From Caldisericaceae bacterium (lineage in GTDB: Bacteria; Calditrichota; Calditrichia; Calditrichales; Calditrichaceae), in the NCBI GenBank assembly GCA_021160885.1, contig JAGHBR010000392.1, positions 1 to 20,050 on the forward strand: a DNA stretch of 20,050 bases, read 5' to 3'. The notes under the pieces are model-generated. The model had not been told where the DNA came from, made no database searches, and saw only the letters and a list, made by a program, of their open reading frames with translations. Every line of letters begins with the position of its first letter. The stretch's first letter is position 1. The position numbers and the translations under genes were made by a program. This document shows positions 1 to 7,437 of this stretch, piece by piece.

Positions 1-1
1 C

Positions 2-481
2 CAGCGTCAGCAATCAATTGCAGATTTGTTTGGTGAAACTCTGGCACAATTTGTACCACTTAATTTTGATTTTGTTACGGCAGTACCTTTAAATGCAATC
101 CGCCAGAAAGAGCGTGGCTACAACCAATGTGATCTTATTGCCAATCGGCTTTCCAATATTACGCGCATCCCCTTAACGACCAATTTGTTAAAACGCGTCA
201 GGAATACGCAATCACAAACCAGGCTTAGTCGTGGAGAGCGCAAGCAAAATGTGAAAAATGCTTTTAAAGTTCAGGGCGAGGTTGAAGGTAAACGTATTTT
301 GTTAATTGATGATGTGATTACTACCGGCAGTACTTTAAACGAATGCGCCAAAGAATTAAAGAAAAATGGCGCCGCCTGGGTAACCGCTGCTGCCATGGCA
401 ACGCCAACTGATTTTTTCCAATCTGATGATGTGTCTCAGCTTGATGGAGATAATCAACTGTTAGAGCCATTTGTAAAATAA
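2..481 (+). CDS. ComF family phosphoribosyltransferase-like protein (5' end missing)
   Basis: The reading frame is open to the left edge from base 2, so this is the C-terminal part (159 visible residues) of a longer gene; ComF proteins are usually about 220-240 residues and begin with a cysteine-rich zinc-binding segment that would lie outside the window. The type I phosphoribosyltransferase fold is shown by the PRPP-binding loop ILLIDDVITTGST encoded at 296-334 and by the ComF signature VPLNAIRQKERGYNQ encoded at 83-127. ComF proteins are linked to DNA uptake in naturally competent bacteria, but many members sit outside competence operons and their reaction is unproven. An in-frame TTG at 26 is possible but not needed as a start, because the frame continues upstream with family-like residues (SIADLFGETL). 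The gene converges on pntB across a short hairpin. Family assignment is firm; cellular role is not. Confidence 0.85.
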   Translation, partial: QRQQSIADLFGETLAQFVPLNFDFVTAVPLNAIRQKERGYNQCDLIANRLSNITRIPLTTNLLKRVRNTQSQTRLSRGERKQNVKNAFKVQGEVEGKRILLIDDVITTGSTLNECAKELKKNGAAWVTAAAMATPTDFFQSDDVSQLDGDNQLLEPFVK

Positions 482-509
482 AGCATCCCCACCAATGTGA
501 TGGGACGCT
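482..509. terminator. Hairpin between convergent comF-like gene and pntB, likely bidirectional terminator
   Basis: The arms AGCATCCC (482-489) and GGGACGCT (502-509) pair over eight positions with one A-C mismatch, and the loop holds a small CAC/GTG stem. It begins one base after the comF-like stop codon region and sits seven bases beyond the pntB stop. T-rich sequence follows on the plus strand (ATATTTTTAA near 520-530) and on the minus strand (TTTATTTTAC). The position between two converging genes suits a shared terminator; the mismatch and the short T-run lower the confidence. Confidence 0.5.
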
Positions 510-516
510 CTGCGAA

Positions 517-1893
517 TTAAATATTTTTAATCTCTTTTACCAATTCAGTAACCATTTCTTTGGCATCGCCAAAAAGCATCATAGTTTTGGGATCATAGAA
601 CAATTCATTATCTACCCCGGCAAAGCCCGGGCTCAAACTACGTTTAATAATCATCACCGTTCTTGCCTGGTCAACATTTAAAATCGGCATGCCGTACAAA
701 GGACTGTCCTTTTGTGTCCGAGCCGCCGGGTTAATCACATCGTTTGCCCCAATAACCAGCGCCACATCGGTATTCTGAAAATCATCATTAATCTGGTCCA
801 TTTCGTAAAGCATGTCATAAGGTACATTGGCTTCGGCCAGCAACACATTCATGTGGCCGGGCATTCTGCCAGCCACAGGGTGAATGGCATAGCGCACCTT
901 AATACCTTTTTGCATCAAAAGTTCTGCAAATTCATGCAAAACATGCTGTGCCTGAGCCACTGCCAGTCCGTAGCCCGGAATGATGATAACCGACCGGGCG
1001 CTGTCCAGTACCACTGCAGCGTCTTCGGCCGTATACTGGGTAACCTCGGCTTTATCTTTCTTGGCACCTGTTCCACCGCCATCGGCGGTTCCTACCGCAC
1101 CGAACAACACATTGGCCAGTGAGCGGTTCATGGCTTTGCACATGATATTGGTCAGAATAATCCCTGAAGCGCCAACCAATGCACCGCTAATGATTAACAC
1201 ATTATTGGAAAGTACAAAACCGGTCATAGCAGCCGCCAAGCCCGAGTAAGAGTTAAGTAACGAAATAACAACCGGCATGTCGGCTCCACCAATTGGAATG
1301 ACTGAAGTAATACCTAAAACAAGGGCAACTCCGATAATCACCAATAAAAAGGTTGGTACTGCTGGTTCTGCTACAAAAAAGCTGCCTAATACTAAAGCAA
1401 TCAACAAAAGAATGCCATTGGCGAATTTTTGCCCGGGAAAGGTAATTGGCGCTCCGGTCATCAGCCCCTGTAACTTGGCATAAGCAACTAAACTTCCAAC
1501 AAAGGTAACAACACCAATTAAAAGGCTCAAAACCAATGTAATGCTCACATCTAAAGGCATGTGCGCGCCCACACGAACATATTCTGAATAAGCCACCAGT
1601 GCCGAGGCCGCGCCGCCAAAGCCGTTAAACAGAGCAACCATTTGCGGCATGGCGGTCATTTCTACGGTTTTGGCTGCGTAAGCGCCAATGGCTGCACCAA
1701 TAATCAGACCGGCGATAATGTACGTAAAATCCAGAATGTTTTTATCCAGCAAGGTAACTACAATGGCTATGAGCATACCTAACATGGAAAGAAAATTTCC
1801 TTTTCTTGCCGTTTTGGGCGAACCTAACCATTTAAGCCCCAAAATAAAAAAACTGGCCGAAATCAAATAGACAATATTCGTAATCGTAACCAT
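517..1893 (-). CDS. pntB: NAD(P) transhydrogenase subunit beta
   Basis: This is the membrane and NADP(H)-binding subunit of proton-translocating transhydrogenase, which uses the proton gradient to reduce NADP+ with NADH. At 458 residues it is close to the usual 460. The first roughly 270 residues form hydrophobic segments rich in Gly and Ala, including VIPIGGADMPVVISLLNSYS, which is typical of PntB. The C-terminal domain III carries the NADP-binding stretch VIIIPGYGLAVAQAQH and the conserved VAGRMPGHMNVLLAEA, VIGANDVINPAA and NVDQA segments. The ATG at 1893 is preceded by GGGGAG a few bases upstream, and 12 bases separate it from pntAB. It is the last gene of its operon and ends at a hairpin shared with the convergent comF-like gene. 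Confidence 0.96.
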   Translation of the reverse strand: MVTITNIVYLISASFFILGLKWLGSPKTARKGNFLSMLGMLIAIVVTLLDKNILDFTYIIAGLIIGAAIGAYAAKTVEMTAMPQMVALFNGFGGAASALVAYSEYVRVGAHMPLDVSITLVLSLLIGVVTFVGSLVAYAKLQGLMTGAPITFPGQKFANGILLLIALVLGSFFVAEPAVPTFLLVIIGVALVLGITSVIPIGGADMPVVISLLNSYSGLAAAMTGFVLSNNVLIISGALVGASGIILTNIMCKAMNRSLANVLFGAVGTADGGGTGAKKDKAEVTQYTAEDAAVVLDSARSVIIIPGYGLAVAQAQHVLHEFAELLMQKGIKVRYAIHPVAGRMPGHMNVLLAEANVPYDMLYEMDQINDDFQNTDVALVIGANDVINPAARTQKDSPLYGMPILNVDQARTVMIIKRSLSPGFAGVDNELFYDPKTMMLFGDAKEMVTELVKEIKNI

Positions 1894-1905
1894 AATTCAG
1901 CTCCC

Positions 1906-2202
1906 CTACCTTTTTTGCTCAGATTTGTCTTTTTTAAACATTTCCAGCATGCGATCGGTTACCATGTAACCGCCAACTACATTGATGGTAGCCGTAATAA
2001 CCGCCAGCAAACCTAAAATTTTAGCCAGCTGATTATGCCCGGCGCCAGCGCTGATTAATGCCCCGACAATGGTGATGCCAGAAATGGCATTCGAACCAGA
2101 CATCAACGGCGTGTGCAGCAGCGGGGGAACTTTGGTAATGACTTCGAAGCCAACAAAGATAGCTAACACAAAAATGTACAATGAAACTAAGATACCTTCC
2201 AT
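1906..2202 (-). CDS. pntAB: NAD(P) transhydrogenase subunit alpha, membrane part (alpha-2)
   Basis: This short membrane protein (98 residues) is the separate alpha-2 subunit of a three-subunit transhydrogenase, equivalent to the C-terminal membrane segment of the single-chain PntA of E. coli. It has three to four hydrophobic stretches and the conserved segment TKVPPLLHTPLMSGSNAISG. The frame is open further upstream to 2271, but that extension runs inside pntAA and is not family-like. The ATG at 2202 lies one base past the pntAA stop and has AGGGAGG at 2211-2217 with eight bases of spacing, so I take it as the start. The gene ends in TAG. Split alpha subunits are known from Rhodospirillum rubrum and many other bacteria. 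Confidence 0.94.
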   Translation of the reverse strand: MEGILVSLYIFVLAIFVGFEVITKVPPLLHTPLMSGSNAISGITIVGALISAGAGHNQLAKILGLLAVITATINVVGGYMVTDRMLEMFKKDKSEQKR

Positions 2203-2203
2203 T

Positions 2204-3340
2204 TTACTTGCCTCCCTTTTGTAAAGCCTGGGCAACCAATTCATTAACCACCTGCCCGTCACGTGTAACACATGAGTTCAACGTTATTTCATCTTCAAAA
2301 TTCATTGTTTCTTCCTTAAACAACTGTTTAAACAAATTACTAATGGTTTTGGAATACATCTGGCTGGCATGAACTGGAATTGAGGCAGGTAAATTAATTG
2401 CTCCGTAAATTTTAACGCCGTATTTTTCGATTGTTTTTCCAGCTTCGGTTAAGGCACAATTACCACCTTGTTCCGCTGCCAGATCAATAATTACAGAACC
2501 ATGCGGCATTAACTGAACCATCTCTTCGGTAATTAAAACTGGCGCCCGTTTGCCAAAAATTTGGGCCGTTGTAATTACCACATCGGTCTTTGGCAACCGT
2601 GCCGCAATGGCTTCTTGTTCTTTTTTAAGAAAGGCTTCGGACTGTTCTTTTGCGTAACCTCCTTCGGTTTCCACGTCCTCTTCCGGCAATTCCATTTCGA
2701 TGAATGTAGCGCCCAAACTCTGCACCTGTTCACGTACCGCCGGACGCGGATCAAAGGCCTCAACCCTGGCACCTAATCTTCGAGCTGTGGCAATAGCCTG
2801 AAGACCAGCTACCCCGGCGCCCAGCACCAGCACATTGGCCGGTGGAATGGTTCCGGCCGCAGTCATTAACAAGGGAAACATTTTGCCCACCATGTTAGCA
2901 GCAATCAAAACCGCTTTGTAACCAGCCACCGTGGCCATGGCGCTTAAGGCATCCATGCTTTGGGCGCGCGAAATACGGGGCACAAATTCCATGGCAAAAC
3001 TTACGATTTTACGTTCTGCCAATATTTGAACCACATCCAGATTGGTTAGCGGCGCCAAATAGCCGATGTAAATAGCACCTTCTTTCATCATTTTAGCTTC
3101 TTCAACGGTCGGCGCCTGTACTTTTAAGATGACATCCGATTGCTGATAAAGCGCCTTAGCATCCGGCACAATGTTAGCCCCGGCCTTTTTATAGGCCTCA
3201 TCCGAAAATGAAGCCAGCGATCCGGCTCCTTTTTCTACCAGAACTTCATGCTCCATTTTGGTAATAGTTGAGACCATGGCCGGCACCAGCGCTACCCTGG
3301 TTTCACCGCTTCGAATCTCCTTGGGAACTCCTACTTTCAA
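2204..3340 (-). CDS. pntAA: NAD(P) transhydrogenase subunit alpha, NAD-binding part (alpha-1)
   Basis: This is the soluble NAD(H)-binding domain I of the proton-translocating transhydrogenase, 378 residues, typical of the split alpha-1 subunit. The N-terminal AlaDH/PNT domain starts with the family-like MKVGVPKEIRSGETRVALVP. The transhydrogenase signature RAQSMDALSAMATVAGYKAV falls at about 125-144 and the Rossmann loop GAGVAGLQA at about 174-182, followed by an acidic strand end (EAFDPRP). The start codon is TTG at 3338-3340, supported by GGAGG six bases upstream and by the family-consistent N-terminus. It lies 27 bases downstream of the PNPOx-UbiA fusion gene and one base upstream of pntAB, so co-transcription is likely. 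Confidence 0.96.
   Translation of the reverse strand: MKVGVPKEIRSGETRVALVPAMVSTITKMEHEVLVEKGAGSLASFSDEAYKKAGANIVPDAKALYQQSDVILKVQAPTVEEAKMMKEGAIYIGYLAPLTNLDVVQILAERKIVSFAMEFVPRISRAQSMDALSAMATVAGYKAVLIAANMVGKMFPLLMTAAGTIPPANVLVLGAGVAGLQAIATARRLGARVEAFDPRPAVREQVQSLGATFIEMELPEEDVETEGGYAKEQSEAFLKKEQEAIAARLPKTDVVITTAQIFGKRAPVLITEEMVQLMPHGSVIIDLAAEQGGNCALTEAGKTIEKYGVKIYGAINLPASIPVHASQMYSKTISNLFKQLFKEETMNFEDEITLNSCVTRDGQVVNELVAQALQKGGK
2211..2217 (-). promoter_or_regulatory. Ribosome binding site fixing the pntAB start
   Basis: AGGGAGG read on the minus strand lies eight bases before the ATG at 2202, inside the last codons of pntAA. It selects the internal ATG rather than the upstream in-frame TTG at 2271. 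Confidence 0.75.
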
Positions 3341-3346
3341 AGTTTA

Positions 3347-3351
3347 CCTCC
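3347..3351 (-). promoter_or_regulatory. Ribosome binding site for the TTG start of pntAA
   Basis: GGAGG on the minus strand stands six bases before the TTG at 3340-3338. With no ATG nearby, this site and the family-like N-terminus decide the unusual start codon. Confidence 0.75.
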
Positions 3352-3367
3352 AATTTTTTATTTAAAC

Positions 3368-4900
3368 TTAACTTCCTAACCAAAAAGCAAAAATCAGTAA
3401 CATACCTGTAAAAAAGTGTAAGCCAATTGTTGAAACATTAACACGCAATAGTTCATAAGGCAATTTTGTTAAATCGGCATTGGGGCTGTTCCAGGCATTT
3501 AACCACTCTTTGCCCCATTTAATCGCTTTGTAAAGCAAAACAGTCGGTAACAGAGCAATTACCACGTAAGGGGTTGAGAGCTGAGGTTTAATAATACCTA
3601 AAATGGCCAGAAACAAAATAAAAGCAAAACTAAAAATGTTAAAAGCCACATAAAAAGCAAAGGGTCCTTTGTACAAAATTTGATTATTCTGAATTTTTGC
3701 CAGACGCACAACCCATGTGTTTTTACCTACCCGGGCGTCAGCGGGCGCATCCTGGAACTGGTTAATCCACACGACCAGCATAATTAAAATGGCCACCGGC
3801 ACAGAGGCCAGCAAAGGTCGCATAAAATGCCAGTTGGCTAAATTATTTTGAATCAAAGGCTGGCTTAACACAAAGTGTGAGCCCAGCACCATCAGCGGGC
3901 CAAAGCCTAACGCAATGGAAAGCTCGCCCCAGCCATGGTAGCCCAGACGAATGGGGCTCCAAGTGTAAAGCATGCCCAGCGACACACCGCCAATGCCAAT
4001 CCACAACAAGGGACTATTGCCAAAAAAGTGGCCTGTAATCTCACGGTTCAGGTAAAAACCAATGGCCATGGTCAGAGCAAAAGCCAGCAAAGCGGCAAAC
4101 AAAATTTTCCAGGGGCGGATTAACCCAGCCTGAATCATCCGGCTACCGCCATTAAAAGGACTGAACCACTTGTTTACTTCATCATTACGGGAAGTATGGT
4201 CAAAATAATCATTGGATAAATTGGTGCCGGCCTGAGCCAGTATACCGCCAATTAACGTCAGCCAGAAAAATTTCCAGTTCCACAGTGCAGCCGCCCCTGC
4301 CTGTTTCAAATCGCCAAAGGCAATAACCGCACCCAACAATATTGGCACAATTGCTGCAGTAAAAAAGGGAGCGCGCACAGCCCGAATCCAGAGACCGGCT
4401 CTTTTTAAGACCGATTGTAGAGCTTCCATCAGAACGGAAGTTTCGTTTTGTGAGAACTCTTTAAATTGAAATTTTTCGTCTGAATAAAAATCAACGTATT
4501 TAATTAACGTTGGCTTTAGACGGTAATAACCAACTACTTTGTTTTTAATCAGAAAGGGATCATCCATGTACTCTTTAAAGGCGGTTGTCGTTTGTAAAAT
4601 CAGATTATGGGCTTTTTTAATTTCCTGCTGGTCTTTGATCTGGAAACAACGTCCTTCAATTTGCAAACCACGAATACCTTCCATGTCTTTAGGCCAGATC
4701 ACTGCCTGTACTTTTGAATTAAGGCGAATTTGTTCTGCCTTGCGCGTGGGGTTAAAGGTGAAAAATATCAGGTCATCTCCATCTCTGGCAAAAAAGACCG
4801 TAGCTGCGGAACTATTGCCATCGACCGAGGTCGCTAACATCATGCGATCTGCCCGGTTTAGAATTTCTGAAATCTGTTGATCAAGTTGATGTGTGGACAT
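3368..4900 (-). CDS. Fusion of PNPOx-like FMN split-barrel domain and UbiA/MenA-type prenyltransferase
   Basis: The 510-residue protein joins two known folds. Residues about 5-145 resemble the pyridoxamine 5'-phosphate oxidase-like split barrel (RMMLATSVDGNSSAATVFF, then DDLIFFTFNPTRKAEQIRLN), a family that commonly binds FMN or related cofactors. Residues about 170-510 form a polytopic UbiA prenyltransferase with the first Mg-diphosphate motif NDYFD at 230-234, a GGSRMIQAGLI segment, and the second motif NQFQDAPAD at 380-388 followed by GKNT. The N-DY-x-D form is closest to MenA, which prenylates 1,4-dihydroxy-2-naphthoate. The ATG at 4900 has GGAGGG upstream. It leads the transhydrogenase operon, 27 bases before pntAA. 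The true substrate is unknown: this organism's menaquinone operon has its own UbiA gene, so this enzyme may act in another lipid or quinone pathway or be a second menaquinone prenyltransferase. Confidence 0.85.
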   Translation of the reverse strand: MSTHQLDQQISEILNRADRMMLATSVDGNSSAATVFFARDGDDLIFFTFNPTRKAEQIRLNSKVQAVIWPKDMEGIRGLQIEGRCFQIKDQQEIKKAHNLILQTTTAFKEYMDDPFLIKNKVVGYYRLKPTLIKYVDFYSDEKFQFKEFSQNETSVLMEALQSVLKRAGLWIRAVRAPFFTAAIVPILLGAVIAFGDLKQAGAAALWNWKFFWLTLIGGILAQAGTNLSNDYFDHTSRNDEVNKWFSPFNGGSRMIQAGLIRPWKILFAALLAFALTMAIGFYLNREITGHFFGNSPLLWIGIGGVSLGMLYTWSPIRLGYHGWGELSIALGFGPLMVLGSHFVLSQPLIQNNLANWHFMRPLLASVPVAILIMLVVWINQFQDAPADARVGKNTWVVRLAKIQNNQILYKGPFAFYVAFNIFSFAFILFLAILGIIKPQLSTPYVVIALLPTVLLYKAIKWGKEWLNAWNSPNADLTKLPYELLRVNVSTIGLHFFTGMLLIFAFWLGS

Positions 4901-5000
4901 ATCCAGCCCTCCTATTACGGGAACTAAGTTTGTCTAAACGCTTTTAATGCATAGTTTTATTTCATGAATTTAATAAACTGAGCGCTGAGAAAAAAGAACA

Positions 5001-5029
5001 TTGTATTTTTAACTTAATTTGACTAATTT
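5001..5029 (+). promoter_or_regulatory. Candidate promoter for the lipoprotein gene
   Basis: TTGTAT (5001-5006) and TAATTT (5024-5029) are separated by 17 bases in the AT-rich divergent intergenic region, about 30 bases before the ATG at 5059. The match to a housekeeping promoter is moderate, and such hexamers arise easily by chance in AT-rich DNA. Confidence 0.25.
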
Positions 5030-5058
5030 TCAAAAAAAATAATAGAAAGGGAGCCCCA

Positions 5059-7422
5059 ATGAAGAAGCTACTCGTCATTTCCTTAATTTCTTTTCTTCTT
5101 TTTGGCTGCGCAGCTTACAAACAGTTAAAACCCGAGCCGGAAATTAATCCTGTAGAAAACGGCTACATTGAAATTTTGAAAGATGCGAAACAATTTAAAT
5201 TAAAGAAAGATAAAAAGTACTACATGGTTTTTCCGCCAGCCATGCAGCCAAATTTTTATTTGATCCTAAAAATTAAAGACAAACAATTATTAAACTACTA
5301 TTTAACCGAAACCTTTGACCAGGGCAAAGGACGGATTATAGAAATTCCGGATGAAAGCCCGCAACCAGAGGTTGAAAATGTTTATCCGATTTCCAATGAC
5401 GTTCCACGTTACTACTTTGTAATAGACCTGGTTAAGCAAGACATGCTTTTAAACATGGAATACCGCTACACCGCCCGTTGGCGTTACACCTTTGAGCGTG
5501 AGTACACTTCTTTTAGTCAAACGCTTTCAGAAAATTCCATTTCGCGTGATATTTACAATAACCTGGGAGTTTCTTTAAAAGCCGATGAAGTCGATTGGCA
5601 AAAAGAATCTTCAGAAGTGAACAGCAAATTAAAAGCTCTGCAATTTTTGGCCTCCAAATTAAAGAAAATCGAAGAAATCTTTCCGCCAAATATTCTGAAC
5701 ACGACCGATGAATCGTACCAGAATTATTTGACTTTAAAAGAAACACTGGAATCCGAAATTGCTTTTCAACAAAAATATCAGCAATTGGCCGCTTTACTTG
5801 CTGCCGAACGAAAGACGCGCCAGGATATGGAAGCCTTTTTTGGCAAGATCCCTGCTTTTATTCAGTTCTTTGAACAAAAAGACAATTTTGATAAAAATGT
5901 TTGGATGGCTGTACGCCAGGTACTAAAAAGCCGGCTTGATGAAGTGGTTCCCTACTACGAATCGATATTCGCTAAAAAGAATGATGCTAAGGTCATTAAA
6001 TCAGCCCTTTCTCAACTGGAATCGCTGATTCCGCTAGCTGGCCTGACCTTTGATGAGGGATTTAAAAAAATAGCCGCCTTTGTTAAAGGTTACAACTCCA
6101 CTGTTGACAAAATTTGGGCTGCCAAGAAAAAATTTGCAGCCATTGTGCAAAAGGCTGAAGGCAGAAAAAGCATGCCGGACAACCTGTTTTTTTCTGAAAT
6201 TGTTACGCAACTTTCAAAGCTGCAATACACCTTGCCTAAAATCGACCATCCTGGTTTACGACCGTATGCCAGTTATCAGTGTGTAAAACTTTTACAAAAA
6301 GAATTAAGAAAACTTGCCGCGCAAATTAAAACCAAATTAGAAAAATACCGCAAAGCCGATTCGCTCGTCCCAAAAATCAACGTCATGCGCGATCAGAACA
6401 ACATTCACGGTGTTCTAAGGCTGCTCAAGAAAAATCCCGATCTGGATTTTCTCTATCCCATGTACCGCAGCTTAGATGAGCAATCATTAAAATCACAGGC
6501 CAATAGTATTCGCAAAGCCCTGTCCCTCGGTGATTTTACAGCCGCCGAGCTCACGCTTAAGTCACTGTACAACGATCGTAATTTTGTAGATTATCAATCG
6601 ATTTTACCCAAGAAAAAACGCCTGATCGCCAATTTACAGGATTCGCTGATTGCAGCCATTATCAGTCAATCTAAACAACGGGCCTTAAAATTTATTGAAG
6701 AAAATTTAACAACGGTTGAAAGCATTGACGATCTTTACAACAATCCGGCCTTTTTTCCGGTGCACGAACCGACTTTTTACGCTTACCAGAAAGAAAAAAA
6801 CCAGCAAAAGATCGCTGCCCTGCACAAAGAATTGGAACGTTTAAAAACGGTTGTTTTCCCTGAACGGGCCATTCGTAAACTTTACGGCCAGTTTATTGCC
6901 AATCCGGAACAGGATGGCGTACTAAAAGCCAGAGCGATTGTAACGCATGGCAAATATTACCAGGGCACGGACACTTCCATTAAAAACCGAATTGCCGAAT
7001 GCGATCCTAACATTCCTAAAATGGTAACCAAACCCAAAGATTACCGACGTGTTTTTGCTTTGCCGGTAACCTCCAACCCGACTGGTCAAAACGAATATCT
7101 CTTAAAAATCAACCTGCGCATTCCCTCGCCGGCCCAGTATCCTATTTTCGATGTTTACCTTAAATTGCCCAAAGAGTTAGCGCAAACGGCAAGCAGCGAT
7201 CAGTGGTACAAAACCATCCGTTTTAATGGCAAAGAAATTAAAAACGAAGACCGGTACACCATTGTGGCCCCGGGGCCTGAAAATGATTACGAATGTCAGG
7301 TTGGGCCGCTGCAAATCGTCAAAACAAGCAATAACATTCTGGAAATCAGATTTACCAAAAATGCTTTTAAGGTTTACCAGATTAGCGTGATGGCTCAAAA
7401 GCCAATCATCAAAAAGCATTAA
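5059..7422 (+). CDS. Large predicted lipoprotein, function unknown
   Basis: The 787-residue protein starts with a lipoprotein signal peptide: MKK, a hydrophobic stretch, then the lipobox L-F-G-C with the lipidated cysteine at residue 17 and Ala at +2. I do not recognise the mature protein. Residues about 40-185 look mixed alpha/beta with many aromatic residues. Residues about 190-660 are rich in Lys, Glu, Leu and Gln and read as long helices, possibly helical repeats or coiled coil. The last 110-120 residues, from RVFALPVTSN onward, look beta-rich, like a C-terminal sandwich domain. The ATG has AAGGGAG before it. The solute-binding-protein-like gene follows after 15 bases, so the two are almost certainly co-transcribed. 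A role at the cell envelope with that partner is inference. Confidence 0.82.
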   Translation: MKKLLVISLISFLLFGCAAYKQLKPEPEINPVENGYIEILKDAKQFKLKKDKKYYMVFPPAMQPNFYLILKIKDKQLLNYYLTETFDQGKGRIIEIPDESPQPEVENVYPISNDVPRYYFVIDLVKQDMLLNMEYRYTARWRYTFEREYTSFSQTLSENSISRDIYNNLGVSLKADEVDWQKESSEVNSKLKALQFLASKLKKIEEIFPPNILNTTDESYQNYLTLKETLESEIAFQQKYQQLAALLAAERKTRQDMEAFFGKIPAFIQFFEQKDNFDKNVWMAVRQVLKSRLDEVVPYYESIFAKKNDAKVIKSALSQLESLIPLAGLTFDEGFKKIAAFVKGYNSTVDKIWAAKKKFAAIVQKAEGRKSMPDNLFFSEIVTQLSKLQYTLPKIDHPGLRPYASYQCVKLLQKELRKLAAQIKTKLEKYRKADSLVPKINVMRDQNNIHGVLRLLKKNPDLDFLYPMYRSLDEQSLKSQANSIRKALSLGDFTAAELTLKSLYNDRNFVDYQSILPKKKRLIANLQDSLIAAIISQSKQRALKFIEENLTTVESIDDLYNNPAFFPVHEPTFYAYQKEKNQQKIAALHKELERLKTVVFPERAIRKLYGQFIANPEQDGVLKARAIVTHGKYYQGTDTSIKNRIAECDPNIPKMVTKPKDYRRVFALPVTSNPTGQNEYLLKINLRIPSPAQYPIFDVYLKLPKELAQTASSDQWYKTIRFNGKEIKNEDRYTIVAPGPENDYECQVGPLQIVKTSNNILEIRFTKNAFKVYQISVMAQKPIIKKH

Positions 7423-7437
7423 ACGAGGAGATTGATG

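Noticed and set aside
712..1122. Plus-strand open frame opposite pntB
   Set aside because: It lies wholly within the strongly conserved pntB gene on the other strand, has no ribosome site and no family-like residues.
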